NCBI RefSeq assembly: GCF_963169125.1
Contig: NC_084793.1
Location: forward strand, 38,032,578-38,096,577
Source of the DNA: Humulus lupulus
Taxonomy: Eukaryota > Streptophyta > Magnoliopsida > Rosales > Cannabaceae
DNA length: 64,000 nucleotides
Direction of reading: 5' to 3'
Position numbers and translations under genes: made by a program. Under the pieces are notes generated by a model that saw only the letters and a program-made list of their open reading frames with translations, had not been told where the DNA came from and made no database searches. This document shows positions 36,101 to 46,238 of this stretch, piece after piece (position 1 is the stretch's first letter; each line of letters starts with the position of its first letter).

Positions 36101-37342
36101 GCGCCGTTCGGAGCTGAGATGATGGAGGACATGGCCCTGAGCTTATGCGAGCTCAATTCTGAGAAATGGGCCATCAGCAGCAGCAAGGATCCGCTGTTGC
36201 TGACACACGCTGTGAAGCAGCAACTGTCCGGGGTAAGCCGTCAGTTTTTTTTTTTTTTTTTTTTGGGACCACCTGTCTTTTGGTCCTGCTTTAGCTCACT
36301 CTGTTGTCTTTCCTTGCAGGCCTCTATGATCGCGGAACGCTCGTTCCGGGAGGTTGGTGCAGCTCTGGTTCAGCTGGAGGAGAGCCAACTGGCTCGCCAG
36401 GCCTTGGAAGCGGAGAAACAGAAACTGACCCAACAGGCCTTGGGGGCTTCGGAGAAGATTGATCAGGCCCGGCGCACGGCTGAAGAAGAGGCGGAGAAGA
36501 AATATCTTGCCAAATATCAAGAGTACCGGGCCAAGGCAGAGAATGAGTTTAGACAGCGGTCGGATGGAATTAAGACCGAAAACTCCAAGCTCCGGGAAGA
36601 GCTGTCCCAAGCCAAGGTGGAGAAAGATACCCTGGAAGCCCGCTTGCAATCAAAGAACGATCTCCTCCTTAAGCGGCAAGAGGAATATTCCAGTCTTCAG
36701 AGTAAGCTGCACGACGAGGAGCAACTTCATAAGAGGAGCAGGGATCTCGTGTCTATGCTTCAGTTGGGGCTCGCCGAGAAGGATAAAGAGATCGGGGCTT
36801 TGCAATTCACTGCCAGGGGGCATGTGACCGAGAAGCAATCTGTGCTGAACCAAAATAGGGAGCAGCGCAAGGCGATTGATTCTCTTAAGGGGGAGCGGGA
36901 TGCCTCCAAGGCCGAAATGGAAAAATTGAGGGCCCAACTAATTGTCGCGGAAGAACAGCTGGCAACCTCCGAGGCGGAGCGGTTGAAGGAGAAGGAGGAT
37001 GCTGAGGTGATACTGAACAGAACTATTAATATATCGCATGTGGTCCTCATGCATCAACTCTGGAAAGTGAACCCGGAGGTGTTAGGCTATCTGGGAGATG
37101 ATGCCGAAGCCATGAGGGAGAAGCTACTCGTGTGGGATCAGGGCCCAGAGGCGTACGTCCAAACTTATAACATTGACGAACGTGCTGAAGCTCCTGAGGC
37201 GGGAGATCCCGGAGAGGCGGGGACCTCTGAACCTTCTCATGACCAAATCCCTCCTTCCAATGAACCGACTCCGCCAGCCTCAGCTGAAACAGATGCCCCC
37301 GAAGCTGCGGTCGTGGACGCTGTAGTTACCCCCAATGCTTGA
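33187..37342 (+). CDS. Antisense extra gene of element B, intact (Transposase_28-like, Q-rich, coiled coil)
   Basis: Model: join 33187 (A of the start codon), 33641-34321, 34415-35098, 35250-36232 and 36320-37342. This is 3,372 nt or 1,124 codons including TGA, with consensus GT-AG borders. The start codon is split by the intron: A at 33187 and TG at 33641-33642, with no earlier ATG in the leader. Residues about 60-230 resemble the 'putative gypsy type transposon' (Transposase_28, PF04195) family (key SYFANFCVKVGIAPFQLIPP). Residues 470-560 are basic and Ser-rich (NLS-like NKRLRHSSPGRR). About 567-625 is glutamine-rich, followed by proline. Residues about 795-1010 form a long coiled coil. There are no stops, in contrast to every other large ORF here. 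The gene lies antisense to pol of element B. Its function is unknown. It could be a nuclear or RNA/protein-binding scaffold, but that is inference. Confidence 0.72.
35583..35755 (+). repeat. CAA/CAG-rich glutamine tract in the antisense gene
   Basis: An irregular run of CAA and CAG codons encodes a polyglutamine-rich segment broken by R, S, E and P residues. It also creates false ORFs on the opposite strand (35164-35828). Confidence 0.85.
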
Positions 37343-38640
37343 AGGGGTTTTATCTTTAATTGTTTTTCATTTTGAGTTTTTTATTGCGGACAATTTTGCC
37401 ATAATCATAACATTCTCCTTTCTTTTTCTGCCGAGTTCTTTATTTATCTTTGCGCTTAGGGTAGACATTTATACGGTAGAAACTGTTGTAGGGGCGTATG
37501 GGGTTTTGGTTCCAACGGCCAAAACTTATGCACTTCCCAGTTGAAGCTTTAACGGATGATGTCTCTCCCCATGTAGTTTCTAGGTTACGAAGGTTTTCTG
37601 GTTCCAACGGCCAGGCTCCTTTCACCGTACTTTATCTTTCCTGAGGCAAATAGCCAATCCCGGGACTTGTAGTTATACTGTTCGCTGGGATTGCTAAGGT
37701 GAGTCGTTCTATTGTTTGGAACGGGAGTTCTTTTGGTGAGCGTCGCTAGACTTAAGGTTAGATCTTTGCGAAGCAAAACTAACTGTTGTTGCGAACCTCA
37801 TGGTGGCTGGCTTCAGGGACCTGGCATGGAGCCCTGCGAGGCTAGATCCGCGCGAAGCAGAGCTTTAGAGCGCTCGCGGATCTTGCCATCTTTTGCCTTG
37901 CGGGATCCGGAGCTAGAGCATGCGAAGCAAAGCTTTACAGCGCTCGCGGATCTTGCCATCTTTTGTCTTGCGGGACCCGGAGCTGGAGCTTGCGAAGCAA
38001 AGCTCTTCAGCGCTCGCGGATCTTGCCATCTTTTCTCTTGCGGGACCCGGAGCTGGAGCTTGCAAAGCAAAGCTCTTCAGCGCTCGCGGATCTTGCCATC
38101 TTTCGCCTTACGGGACCCGGAGCTGGAGCTTGCGAAGCAAAGCTCTACAGAGCTCGCGGAGAATTCTGCAAAGGACTTGTCAAGGAGCTGGGCTACACAA
38201 GAGATAATTCTCATGATACATAATGGCAGGCATTTCTGTGGCAATTTTCACTTAAGCACATAATGCACATATGACACGTAATGCAAGCATGTTCATGGCA
38301 ACAAATAAACCTAAGCTTAACAATTAGAGCAAAACAATTTAAAAACTTCAAACACAATGCTAGCACATAAGTGGTGTTTTGTTCAAGGGGCGTATGGCTA
38401 AGCCTTAGCCATGTATACCCCCCAAGTGAGCGTGGGGTCCGGACGTCTCCGGACCGCGTGGTCACTTGTTAAAACGCAGCTTTGAACATAGGGATAAAAA
38501 GTGCAGTAAAAGCGGAGTGAATCCCGCTGTGTTTCATTAAAATAGCCTGCTAGGCGTTAGTTTTTCAACAGGGAGGATTATTTCCACATTTTTCACTTTT
38601 GTTATTTTCACCAAGGACTTCCGACTGGATGGTCCGGGGC
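37343..38640. other. Element B spacer between antisense gene and pol (their two 3' ends)
   Basis: The antisense gene (+) and pol (-) converge here, so both transcripts would end in this stretch. It holds the 70-bp tandem array at 37851-38160 and no credible ORF. ORFs at 37712-38263 follow the repeat. Confidence 0.65.
37851..38160. repeat. 70-bp tandem repeat in the 3' region of element B
   Basis: There are four and a half units of exactly 70 bp, starting at 37851, 37921, 37991, 38061 and 38131. The core is CGCTCGCGGATCTTGCCATC, followed by a GGGACCCGGAGCTGGAGCTT tail. The units are roughly 90% or more identical. Seventy is not a multiple of three, so it is not coding. Confidence 0.92.
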
Positions 38641-41098
38641 CTACTGGTAGTAACGGCGGAGGTGCTCCGCGTTCCAGGCGCGCGGGACTTTAGATCCGTC
38701 GAGTCTCTTTAAGTGATACGTCCCATGGCCCACTTTTTCTTGGACTTCGTAGGGGCCTTCCCAGTTGGGTCCGAGGACTCCTACTCCCGGATCCTGCGTA
38801 GCAGGAAATACTCTCCGTAGGACAAGGTCCCCAACTTCGAATGCACGGCTCTGGACTCTCGTGTTAAAGTGTCGGGCTATCTTGCCTTGGTACATTTTTA
38901 GTTGGACCTACGACTGCTCCCGGAGCTCTTCGATCATGTCTAAGGACTCCTGGAGGAGGGCATGGTTCCGGGTAGGATCGTAGGTGTCTTGCCTGTGAGA
39001 GGGGATCATAGCTTCTACTGGGATGACGGCCTCGCAACCGAAGGTCATGGAATAAGGCGTGTGCCCCGTCGAAGTTCTCTCTGTTGTGCGATAAGCCCAA
39101 AGTACTCGCGGAAGTTCTTCCGGCCAGTGAGCCTTGCATGCTTGGAGTTTTTTCTTCAACGTGGTCTTTAATATTTTGTTTACAGCTTCCACTTGTCCAT
39201 TAGCCTGGGGTCTGGCGACTGCGGAAAAGCTTTTGATAATTCCATGCGAAGCACAGAAGTTCGTGAAGTGTTCACTGTCAAACTGCTTTCCGTTGTCGGA
39301 CACAATTTTCCGTGGAAGCCCAAAACGACACACTATATTCCTGATGACAAAATCCAGTGCTTTTTTAGATGTGACCGTGTTCATAGGTTCAGCTTCAGCC
39401 CATTTGGTGAAGTAGTCTACCGCGACTATGGCGTACTTCACTCCACCCTTTCCAGTGGGGAGGGAACCTACTAGGTCAATGCCCCAAACGGCGAACGGCC
39501 AGGGGCTGGTCATTAGGGTAATTTCCGTAGGCGGCGCTCGCGGAACCTTGGCGTACCTCTGGCACTGCTCACACTTCCTGACATAATCCACACAATCCTT
39601 CTTCATGGTGGGCCAGAAGTATCCTTGTCGAAGGATTTTTTTGGAGAGGCTCAGCCCGGAGGTATGATCGCCACAGAAGCCTCCGTGAATCTCATGGATG
39701 ATGGTGCTGACTTCGGTTCCGGCAACACACCTAAGGAAGGGTATGGACAACCCCCTGCGGTAAAGCTTTCCATCCATAACCACGTATCGGGGAGCTTGAT
39801 ACTGGAGCTTCCTTGCGTCAACTTTATCGGTGGGGAGTTCTCCGATGGTGAGAAATCTGAGGATGGGTCCTATCCAGGAGTGGGAATGGTCGATGATGGC
39901 GTTTATCCTTCGCGTCTCAGTACTGGGGGCTTCTAAGTGCCCGATGGGGACTAAGCCATACTGTTCAATCTCCGGGTCCGTTGCAAGCTTGGCCAGCGTG
40001 TCCGCAAGTGAGTTCTGGTCCCGGGGGACCTGGTGGATGTTGTAGCCTTTGAAATGCTGCAGTAGGTCGCGGGAGAGAGACACGTAGGCAGCCATCCTTT
40101 CGCCTTTCGTCTGGTATTCCCCGGATATTTGGTTTACCACAAGTAGGGAGTCGCTGTACACTTCGATTTTTTGGGCTCCGACTTCTCTGGCCAGTCGTAA
40201 CCCAGCTAACATGGCTTCGTGTTCTGCCTCGTTGTTGGATGCTGGGAATGCGAAACGGATGGCGCTTTGGAGCTGATGCCCTTGGGGAGATATTAGGATA
40301 ACCCCCGCTCCAGCTCCTTTTTCATTTGAGGCTCCGTCTACGTAGACCTTCCAGGTGGGAAGTTCCGGGACAGGATCTTCTGGGAGGTCATTCATTCCCG
40401 AGCACTCCACAATAAAGTCCGCGAGAGCTTGACCTTTTATGGAAACACGCGGTTGGTAGTGGACGTCGAACTGGCTTAGTTCCATAGCCCACTTAAGCAA
40501 TCTGCCAGAAGACTCGGGCTTCTGCAGGACTTGTCGGAGAGGGTGGTTGGTGAGTACTTTGATGGTGTGCGCCTGGAAATATGGCCTCAGCTTCCGTGAA
40601 GCGATCAGCAAGCAGAGGGAGAGTTTCTCGATCATCGAATATCTGGACTCGGCGTCCAATAACCTCTTGCTTACGTAATACACAGGGAGCTGGATACGGC
40701 CATCTTCCCGGACGAGAGCGGCACTTACTGCGTGCTCAGTCACAGCTAGGTATAAGAACAACACCTCTCCTTCGACCGGCTTGGACAGAATGGGGGCTCG
40801 GGTTAGATGTTCTTTGAGGTGTTGGAAGGCCGCTTCGCATTCGGGGGTCCACTCGAACTTCTTGTTCCCTCGCAGAACATTGAAGAAGGGGATACACTTG
40901 TCGGTGGCCTTGGATACGAAGCGACTGAGAGCAGCTATCCTTCCGGTGACGCTTTGGACATCCTTATGCTTCCGGGGGGAAGGCATATCTATGAACGCCT
41001 TTATTTTCTCAGGGTTGGCTTCCACGCCGCGGGAGCTGACAATAAAACCGAGGAACTTCCCAGACGAGACCCCGAAAGTACATTTCTTTGGATTTAGT
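38641..41098 (-). pseudogene. Element B pol: RT C-terminus, RNase H, aRNH, integrase
   Basis: The ORF enters at about 41098 in the RT thumb and runs in one frame to the stop next to 38641, broken by a single TAG at 38908-38910. It covers the Ty3-type RNase H (TNHPLRQVLQKPE), the second aRNH (VDGASNEKG, SNNEAEHEA, YSDSLLVV: D, E, D all kept) and integrase with a full zinc finger (H, H, CEQC) and a complete DDE triad (WGIDLVG, SDNGKQF, NGQVEAVNK). The C-terminal module LVLRRVF...GPNWEGPYEV lies after the stop. The catalytic RT half is missing, so the element cannot reverse transcribe on its own. It is the best-preserved integrase in the window. Confidence 0.88.
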
Positions 41099-41256
41099 AG
41101 ATAAAAAGAAAAAAATCAAGGAAAAGACAGATAAAAAAGTAGATATTGGAATTATAAATAAATTGTCTCGAGGAAAAATAATCTCGCACCGGGCCAACAC
41201 GGAAAATGTTTACAAATAATAATAATAATAATAAGGTGAACAAAGACAGAAGAAAA

Positions 41257-44200
41257 TTAAGACCCTCCAGGGCGCTCTGAGGACGTCACCTCCTCGATCT
41301 CCTCCTCGCCAGTGGTGGAGGCCTCCCCAGTCTCGGACTCCTCTTGTTGAATCCGAGCCTTGAACTTCTCAAGGTAGGGATCCCACACTTCAGAGGCCAG
41401 GAAGGAGAAGTTGCCATCCTGGTTGAAGGCCAAGCAATGGTACAACATGCCCTCCATGGAGGTTAGCAAGGCCGCCTTCTCCTCCTTGACAGCAGTCTCG
41501 GCCTCCAATTGCTTGGCTTTGGCCTCTGCGAGCTCAATTTGTAGAGCAGCCAAGGCGGCCTTTGTAGCCTGCTCACCCTCTTGAGATGCTGCAAGAGCAG
41601 CCTTGGCATCCAGCTTGCCTTGTTGAGCAGTTATAAGGGCAGTCTAGGCGGCAGTCAAGGCCATTTGAGCAGCCTGGAGCTCGGCCCGAAGCTCGTCATT
41701 CTTAGCCCTGGCCTGAGCTATGCTGCGGTGCTGAGCCAAGACCGCATGCAAAAAGTAAAGAAGCAAGTTAGACACACACTGGGATAAAATCAAAAGAGTA
41801 TGGTTGGCTAAGGAAAATTGGCTTATTGTAAGGTTCATCCCCAGCGCGGACTCCATAACGTTCTCTGGGATCCTCTTCTTGATCACCCTCAGGTCCTTCG
41901 GATTGGCCTTGTAAAAATGTTCCACCGTATGGTTAGCCATCTCGTAGAGAGTCCCCTAAAAGGTATCGGGGGTCTTCTTCAGATCCTGGGCATTGACTAG
42001 AATACATACGGAGGCAGTGGGGACTATAGGCGCTGGGGGATCAGCTTGTGCTGCCTGATCTCGAGCAGAGGCAAGTGGAAATCGGGGAGGAGGTGGAGGC
42101 GGACCCTTCTTCTCTTGAGCAGCGGGAGCTGTTGAGCTCTGGCCTTTCCCCTTAGCCGGGGATTCGGAGGTCGTTCCTGCTGCAGGTGGCACCTTCTTTG
42201 ATGTAAGCTGAAGTTTCTTTACAAGTGGCCCCGAGCTAGATTTTCCATCCTAGAAAATTGTGCGGATATCAGGAACCCCTTGTTGTGCCATCTCCTCGCC
42301 TGAAAAAGAGTGGGAAGAACGTTAATATACATACAAAGTCATCAGTTTACATAAAATGTATATACGATATGACGAAAAGTCCTGCCCTCCGAGCTAGAGG
42401 AGGAGTCTATTACCACGACCCCCTGCCTCGGAACCGCTATAGGAGAAGGGGAGCCTAAGTCTACAATTTCTTGGATTAGGGGAGGTTCAGGCTCAGGTTC
42501 TATCTCGGGGCTGGACTCCTCTACGTATTGCCTAAGTCCAGGGGCAAGGATACCCTGGTGCAGGGAGGCCCACGACCTAAGGTTGGTTCCATACTCTTCA
42601 AAAAAGACTGACCTAAAGGATAGGGTGTTGTCTACAACTACGGTGCCCCTGGGATGGCCCATGTTGTGACGATCCACGCACTGAAGTAGGGTTATGTTAT
42701 GGTTGGGTTCATTAAGGTGACGATGTACGAGCTGGTTTGGGTTAAACCTAACTAGCCTAAGGTCGGCGATAACCCTATCGAAGTCCCTAAAAGGGTATGG
42801 GTTACCTTGGCTGGAGGGGCAGGCTGCTGCCCCCGATGAAGCTCGCTCTACATCAGGGTCCCGAGCAGCCTCGGGAGCTCACCTCTTCTGCACTAGAGGT
42901 ACCTCATCCTCTTCTTGCTCTTCGCCTTCATCAGCCTCTGCCCCCCCTTCGGGGATAGGCGGGAGCTCACGAACTATCGGGATGTTAGCCCGTGTTCTTC
43001 TCAAGGCCAGAGTTTGGCCCTCAGTAATTAATTTACACGCCAACATTGTGTCGTCGGACACGAGCTGGCGGTAATCCTTCTCGCTAGGCGGAAGCCTCGA
43101 CAGAGTATCATATTGACCCCCGAGGGTCACAGATTTGGCCGTCCTCGCAAAAATGGTTGTACGAAGATACTACTCGGTTAGTATACACGTGAGAGATAGC
43201 TCTAGATATAAAGGGAATAATTTCACGAGCTAAGAGAGAAAAGAAAACTTACGAGGATGATTGAAGTAGCGATGTTCGCAGTTGCAAAACCCATTCGACA
43301 TAAAGAATTGATCTTTATAGTCGTTGGGATGGCTGGGCAGCTCGATGACTGTGGGCGAGTTAGGGAATCAGGTCAAGTAATAAAACCCATCACCTCGCCC
43401 TCGTTGATCCGGGTTGGCCTTGAGGCAGAAAAAGTAGAGAATGTCTGCGGGGGTGGGGACCTCCCACTCGTTCTTCAGGAAAAGGTACTTCAACCCCGCC
43501 AGCAGTCGGTACGAGTTCGGGGGGAGCTAAAACGGCGCCAACTTCACGTAATTATGGAAGTCAGCAAAATATTGATCGAGGGGAAGGAAGACCATTGCCT
43601 TTAGGTGCTCATCACTCTAGGCTGCAAAGTCATCTTGGAGTGGTGTGTAGCTCGATTCCCCTTCAATTGGAGGCCGAGCAATGAGGACGCCAGTCTTGAC
43701 CTCAATATTGTGGGACAACATTATCTTGTTGACCCTTCCTTGGGTCGTGATCTTGGAGACTATTTCTCTAGCTCGAAAAAGGCATCAGGTCCGACCACGA
43801 CCTCCTCCTCCACCACGGGGCCGAACTGAGGGACAGGGGATTCAGAGGCGACCTCTTTCCCCTTGTTGGCTCGTTGAGACGATGGGCCAGCTGCACTCTT
43901 TTTGGGAACGCTTTTTGTTGACCGCATTTTTGGCCAACGACGTGAGAACGTCAAAAACGATAAACCTTCAAGAGAGTTTAAACGACACAGACAGTTTAAT
44001 CAAGAAAAGTAAATAACACACAAGATTTTATAGTGGTTCAGCCCCGTTCAGTCGGTAATAGCCTAATCCACTTAGAGATTTTATTACTTTATCTACACTC
44101 AAGATCAGATGAACCAGTGTCAACTGAGTTTCTTCAGTGTAAATTTTCAGGAATACAAAAAGGGTTCTCTCTCAAGGAAAACGCACTTTCTCTCTCTAGA

Positions 44201-45857
44201 ACTCAGACCAAATCTCAAATTGCCAAAAAATCCTTTTCTGATCCCATCAACCCTCTATTTATAGGCTTGGGATCCTAAACTGATATCCCCTAGAATCAGG
44301 ATATTTTATTATATTTATTACATTTAAATTAAAAAAAACATTCAAAATGTAACAAAACCCCCAATTTGTGGGAAGAAGGAGAGATTCCCGCGTGTGCAAA
44401 GACCGGTTCTTGTTGAAGTCGTTTCTGGGAATCTTGACTTAGTCCTCCTCTATCTGGTCGACCCATATCTCCTACTGACCACTCATGCAAGTGCTAGTCG
44501 GATACATGCATGCTGGACATATGCAAGTGCTGGTAGGACAAGCATTTGCTGGTCGGACATGTGCATGGTGGTAGGACATGTGCATGCTGGTAGGACATGC
44601 ACTTCTTTCCTCTAACATGGCATTCTCCTCTAGCATGCCATGTCTCTCCTCTAACATGGCACTCTCCACTAGCATGCCATGTCTCTCGTCTAACATGGCA
44701 CTCTCCTCTAGCATGCCATTTCTTTATTTGGACAACCATGCACTTGCTGGACATATGCATAAAGACCACATTCTTGGGGTCTCCTCGGACCAAGGTCCCT
44801 TGCGCTCTCCTCAGACCACTCTCTTGGGTTCTCCTAGGACCAAGGTCCCTTGGGGTCTCCTCAGACCAAGGCCCCTTGGGCTTTCCTCGGACCACTCTCT
44901 TGGGTTCTCCTCGAACCAAGGTCCCTTGGGCTCTCCTCGGACCAAGGTCCGACCTCACCTTGGCCTTTCATCGGACCAAGGTCCGACCGGGCACTTGGAC
45001 TGCTCCTCGAATGTACTTGGCTTGGATGTGACACTCTCAAGCAGTCAAAACTCTTCATCAGTCTACCGGGTCACTTTATCACAACTCTGAGGAGTCAGTG
45101 TATTTATTGACTATTTAATGTGTCTTTTACGGACCATGTACTGCCATTTGTCACCTCTATTGCCACTTCATCAATCTCCATTTTTGGGGATAACACTTTT
45201 CTTGGGTACCATTAGATCGCCTGACAAACAAGAATGATGGAACACTTAGTAGGCGACCCAGAATTGTTATAAAAGCAAGAAAGCACGAAGGAAGGTTGAG
45301 GCTTTTAACGCACAAGCTGAGGTAATCTCAGCCCACGGTGTGATGCCACGCGCTACCTACGCTACGCGCCTAGGTTTCCCAGTAGGCCCCTGATGTTTAG
45401 GGATCCGTGTGTCAGAAAATCAGGCCACTACTCTCCTTGGGGAGCGGTTTAGAGCAAAACCACCCAAGAAAAGTAACCCCTAAGCAACCTGATTTCGAAC
45501 CCTAAAAAACTTCTCATCTTCTATATCATGAATGGGTATTTCCTAAAATTCACCATAAATTGCCCTGAAATTACCCAGTTTTATGAATATCACAGTTCTA
45601 GAGATATTTTAAGACCTACTCAGTAAACCTAAGTCGAAGCCTATGTGCCAAAAACATTTGGAGTACAACCTAATATTGACTATGATGAAGTGTGGATGAA
45701 CATGATAAAAGAAAAGAAACACAGAAACCAGTAAAGGAAAAATTTCTTCAAAACCAAAAGACTTACAGTGTGTTCTCCAAATAAAGAAGTAGACTTTGCA
45801 GGGGTGAGTTCCTGGAAGACTCCTGAGTAACTGGGCTTTTGAGGGTTTTTGCAACAT
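41257..45857 (-). pseudogene. Antisense extra gene of element A, broken by stops and a solo LTR
   Basis: This is a relative of the antisense gene of element B, on the strand opposite to pol of A. A TATA box (TATAAATA, minus, 45964-45971) precedes exon 1. A donor at 45766 and an acceptor at 45221 bring an ATG at 45212-45210 to nine bases after the junction. Exon 1 has its own ATG (45857-45855), in frame through the splice. The Transposase_28-like part lies at about 43650-43260 (key YFADFHNYVKLAPF), with stops near 43619, 43529 and 43386. Downstream exons carry acidic/proline-rich parts (43130-42879, 42677-42342, 42192-41956) and a coiled coil ending at the TAA 41259-41257. The solo LTR 43916-45195 cuts it just after the start. 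Confidence 0.7.
43916..45195 (-). mobile_element. Solo LTR (Tat-type, antisense) in the antisense gene of A, TSD CTTTT
   Basis: The 1,280-bp LTR runs TGTTGACCGCATTTTTGGCC...TTTTTGGGGATAACA, with a perfect TSD CTTTT (43911-43915 and 45196-45200). A TATA box (CTATAAATAG, minus) lies at about 44264-44273. Three different tandem arrays follow in U3: about 18-19 bp (44486-44600), 39 bp (44612-44727) and about 30 bp with GGACCAAGGTCCCTTGG (44776-45000). ORFs in these arrays (44394-45110) are spurious. Confidence 0.9.
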
Positions 45858-46224
45858 ATTTTCTGGTTTTTTCTGAGAAGGAAGAAGGGTTAGGAAATGC
45901 AGAAGAGAGAAGATGTAGAAAGATTTCGAATGAAAGGTGGTGAATCTTGGAAATTGCCAGCCTTATTTATACGTAAAAGGCATAAAACGACGTGGACCTT
46001 CCGATCAAACTAGTGCAAGATCCGAGGATAGTATTTCGAAAGATGAAACAGCGACAAAAAGTTGGCCTAGCCATTAATGCAATCCCCGAAATCCGAACAG
46101 ACGCCAATCGCGGCGTTCCACGTGTCTAGTACTCAAGTAATGGGCAAACCTGGATAATCGCGATAGAAGTTTAAAAGTCCCCGCCGTTTAAGTAAAAAAT
46201 TGACATCATAGAACATGAGCTGGG
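45221..46224 (-). other. Leader, first intron and promoter side of the antisense gene, plus 3' spacer of A
   Basis: On the minus strand this holds the inferred promoter (TATA at about 45964-45971), exon 1 (about 45935-45767) and intron 1 (45766-45221). Between the TATA box and the polypurine tract (45972-46224) I see no other gene. Confidence 0.55.
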
Positions 46225-46238
46225 ACTTGGGGGGAAAA
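46225..46238 (+). other. Polypurine tract of element A
   Basis: ACTTGGGGGGAAAA abuts the 3' LTR start TGTACGTCC. This fixes the strand of A as + and identifies 46239 as the start of the 3' LTR. Confidence 0.88.

Larger units (their letters stand above)
31558..41098 (-). mobile_element. Element B: Tat-type Ty3/gypsy retrotransposon, 5'-truncated, nested in A
   Basis: On the minus strand the order is partial RT, RNase H, aRNH, integrase (41098 to 38641), a spacer with 70-bp repeats, an antisense gene (33187-37342 on +), a polypurine tract (32461-32448) and the 3' LTR (32447-31558). Homology starts abruptly in the RT thumb at about 41098. The 5' LTR, gag, protease and the RT catalytic core are missing. 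No TSD can be paired because the right end is a truncation. It lies between the pol and the antisense gene of element A. Confidence 0.82.

Noticed and set aside
36233..36319. In-frame coding insert with a poly-Phe run (from the poly-T at about 36243-36263)
   Set aside because: It is an 87-bp intron with GTAAGC donor and TTCCTTGCAG acceptor. Its length is divisible by three, so the frame reads through by chance.
37851..38160. CRISPR-like array
   Set aside because: The units are contiguous tandem repeats with no unique spacers. The other arrays in the window are of the same type, and a plant nuclear context does not fit.
41257..43954. A host gene on the minus strand coding for a coiled-coil protein
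   Set aside because: The ORFs are exons of the antisense gene of element A. They lie between its pol and its 3' LTR and share the Transposase_28-like part with element B.
44394..45110. ORFs of 73-170 codons on both strands
   Set aside because: They follow the tandem arrays in U3 of a solo LTR with an exact TSD.
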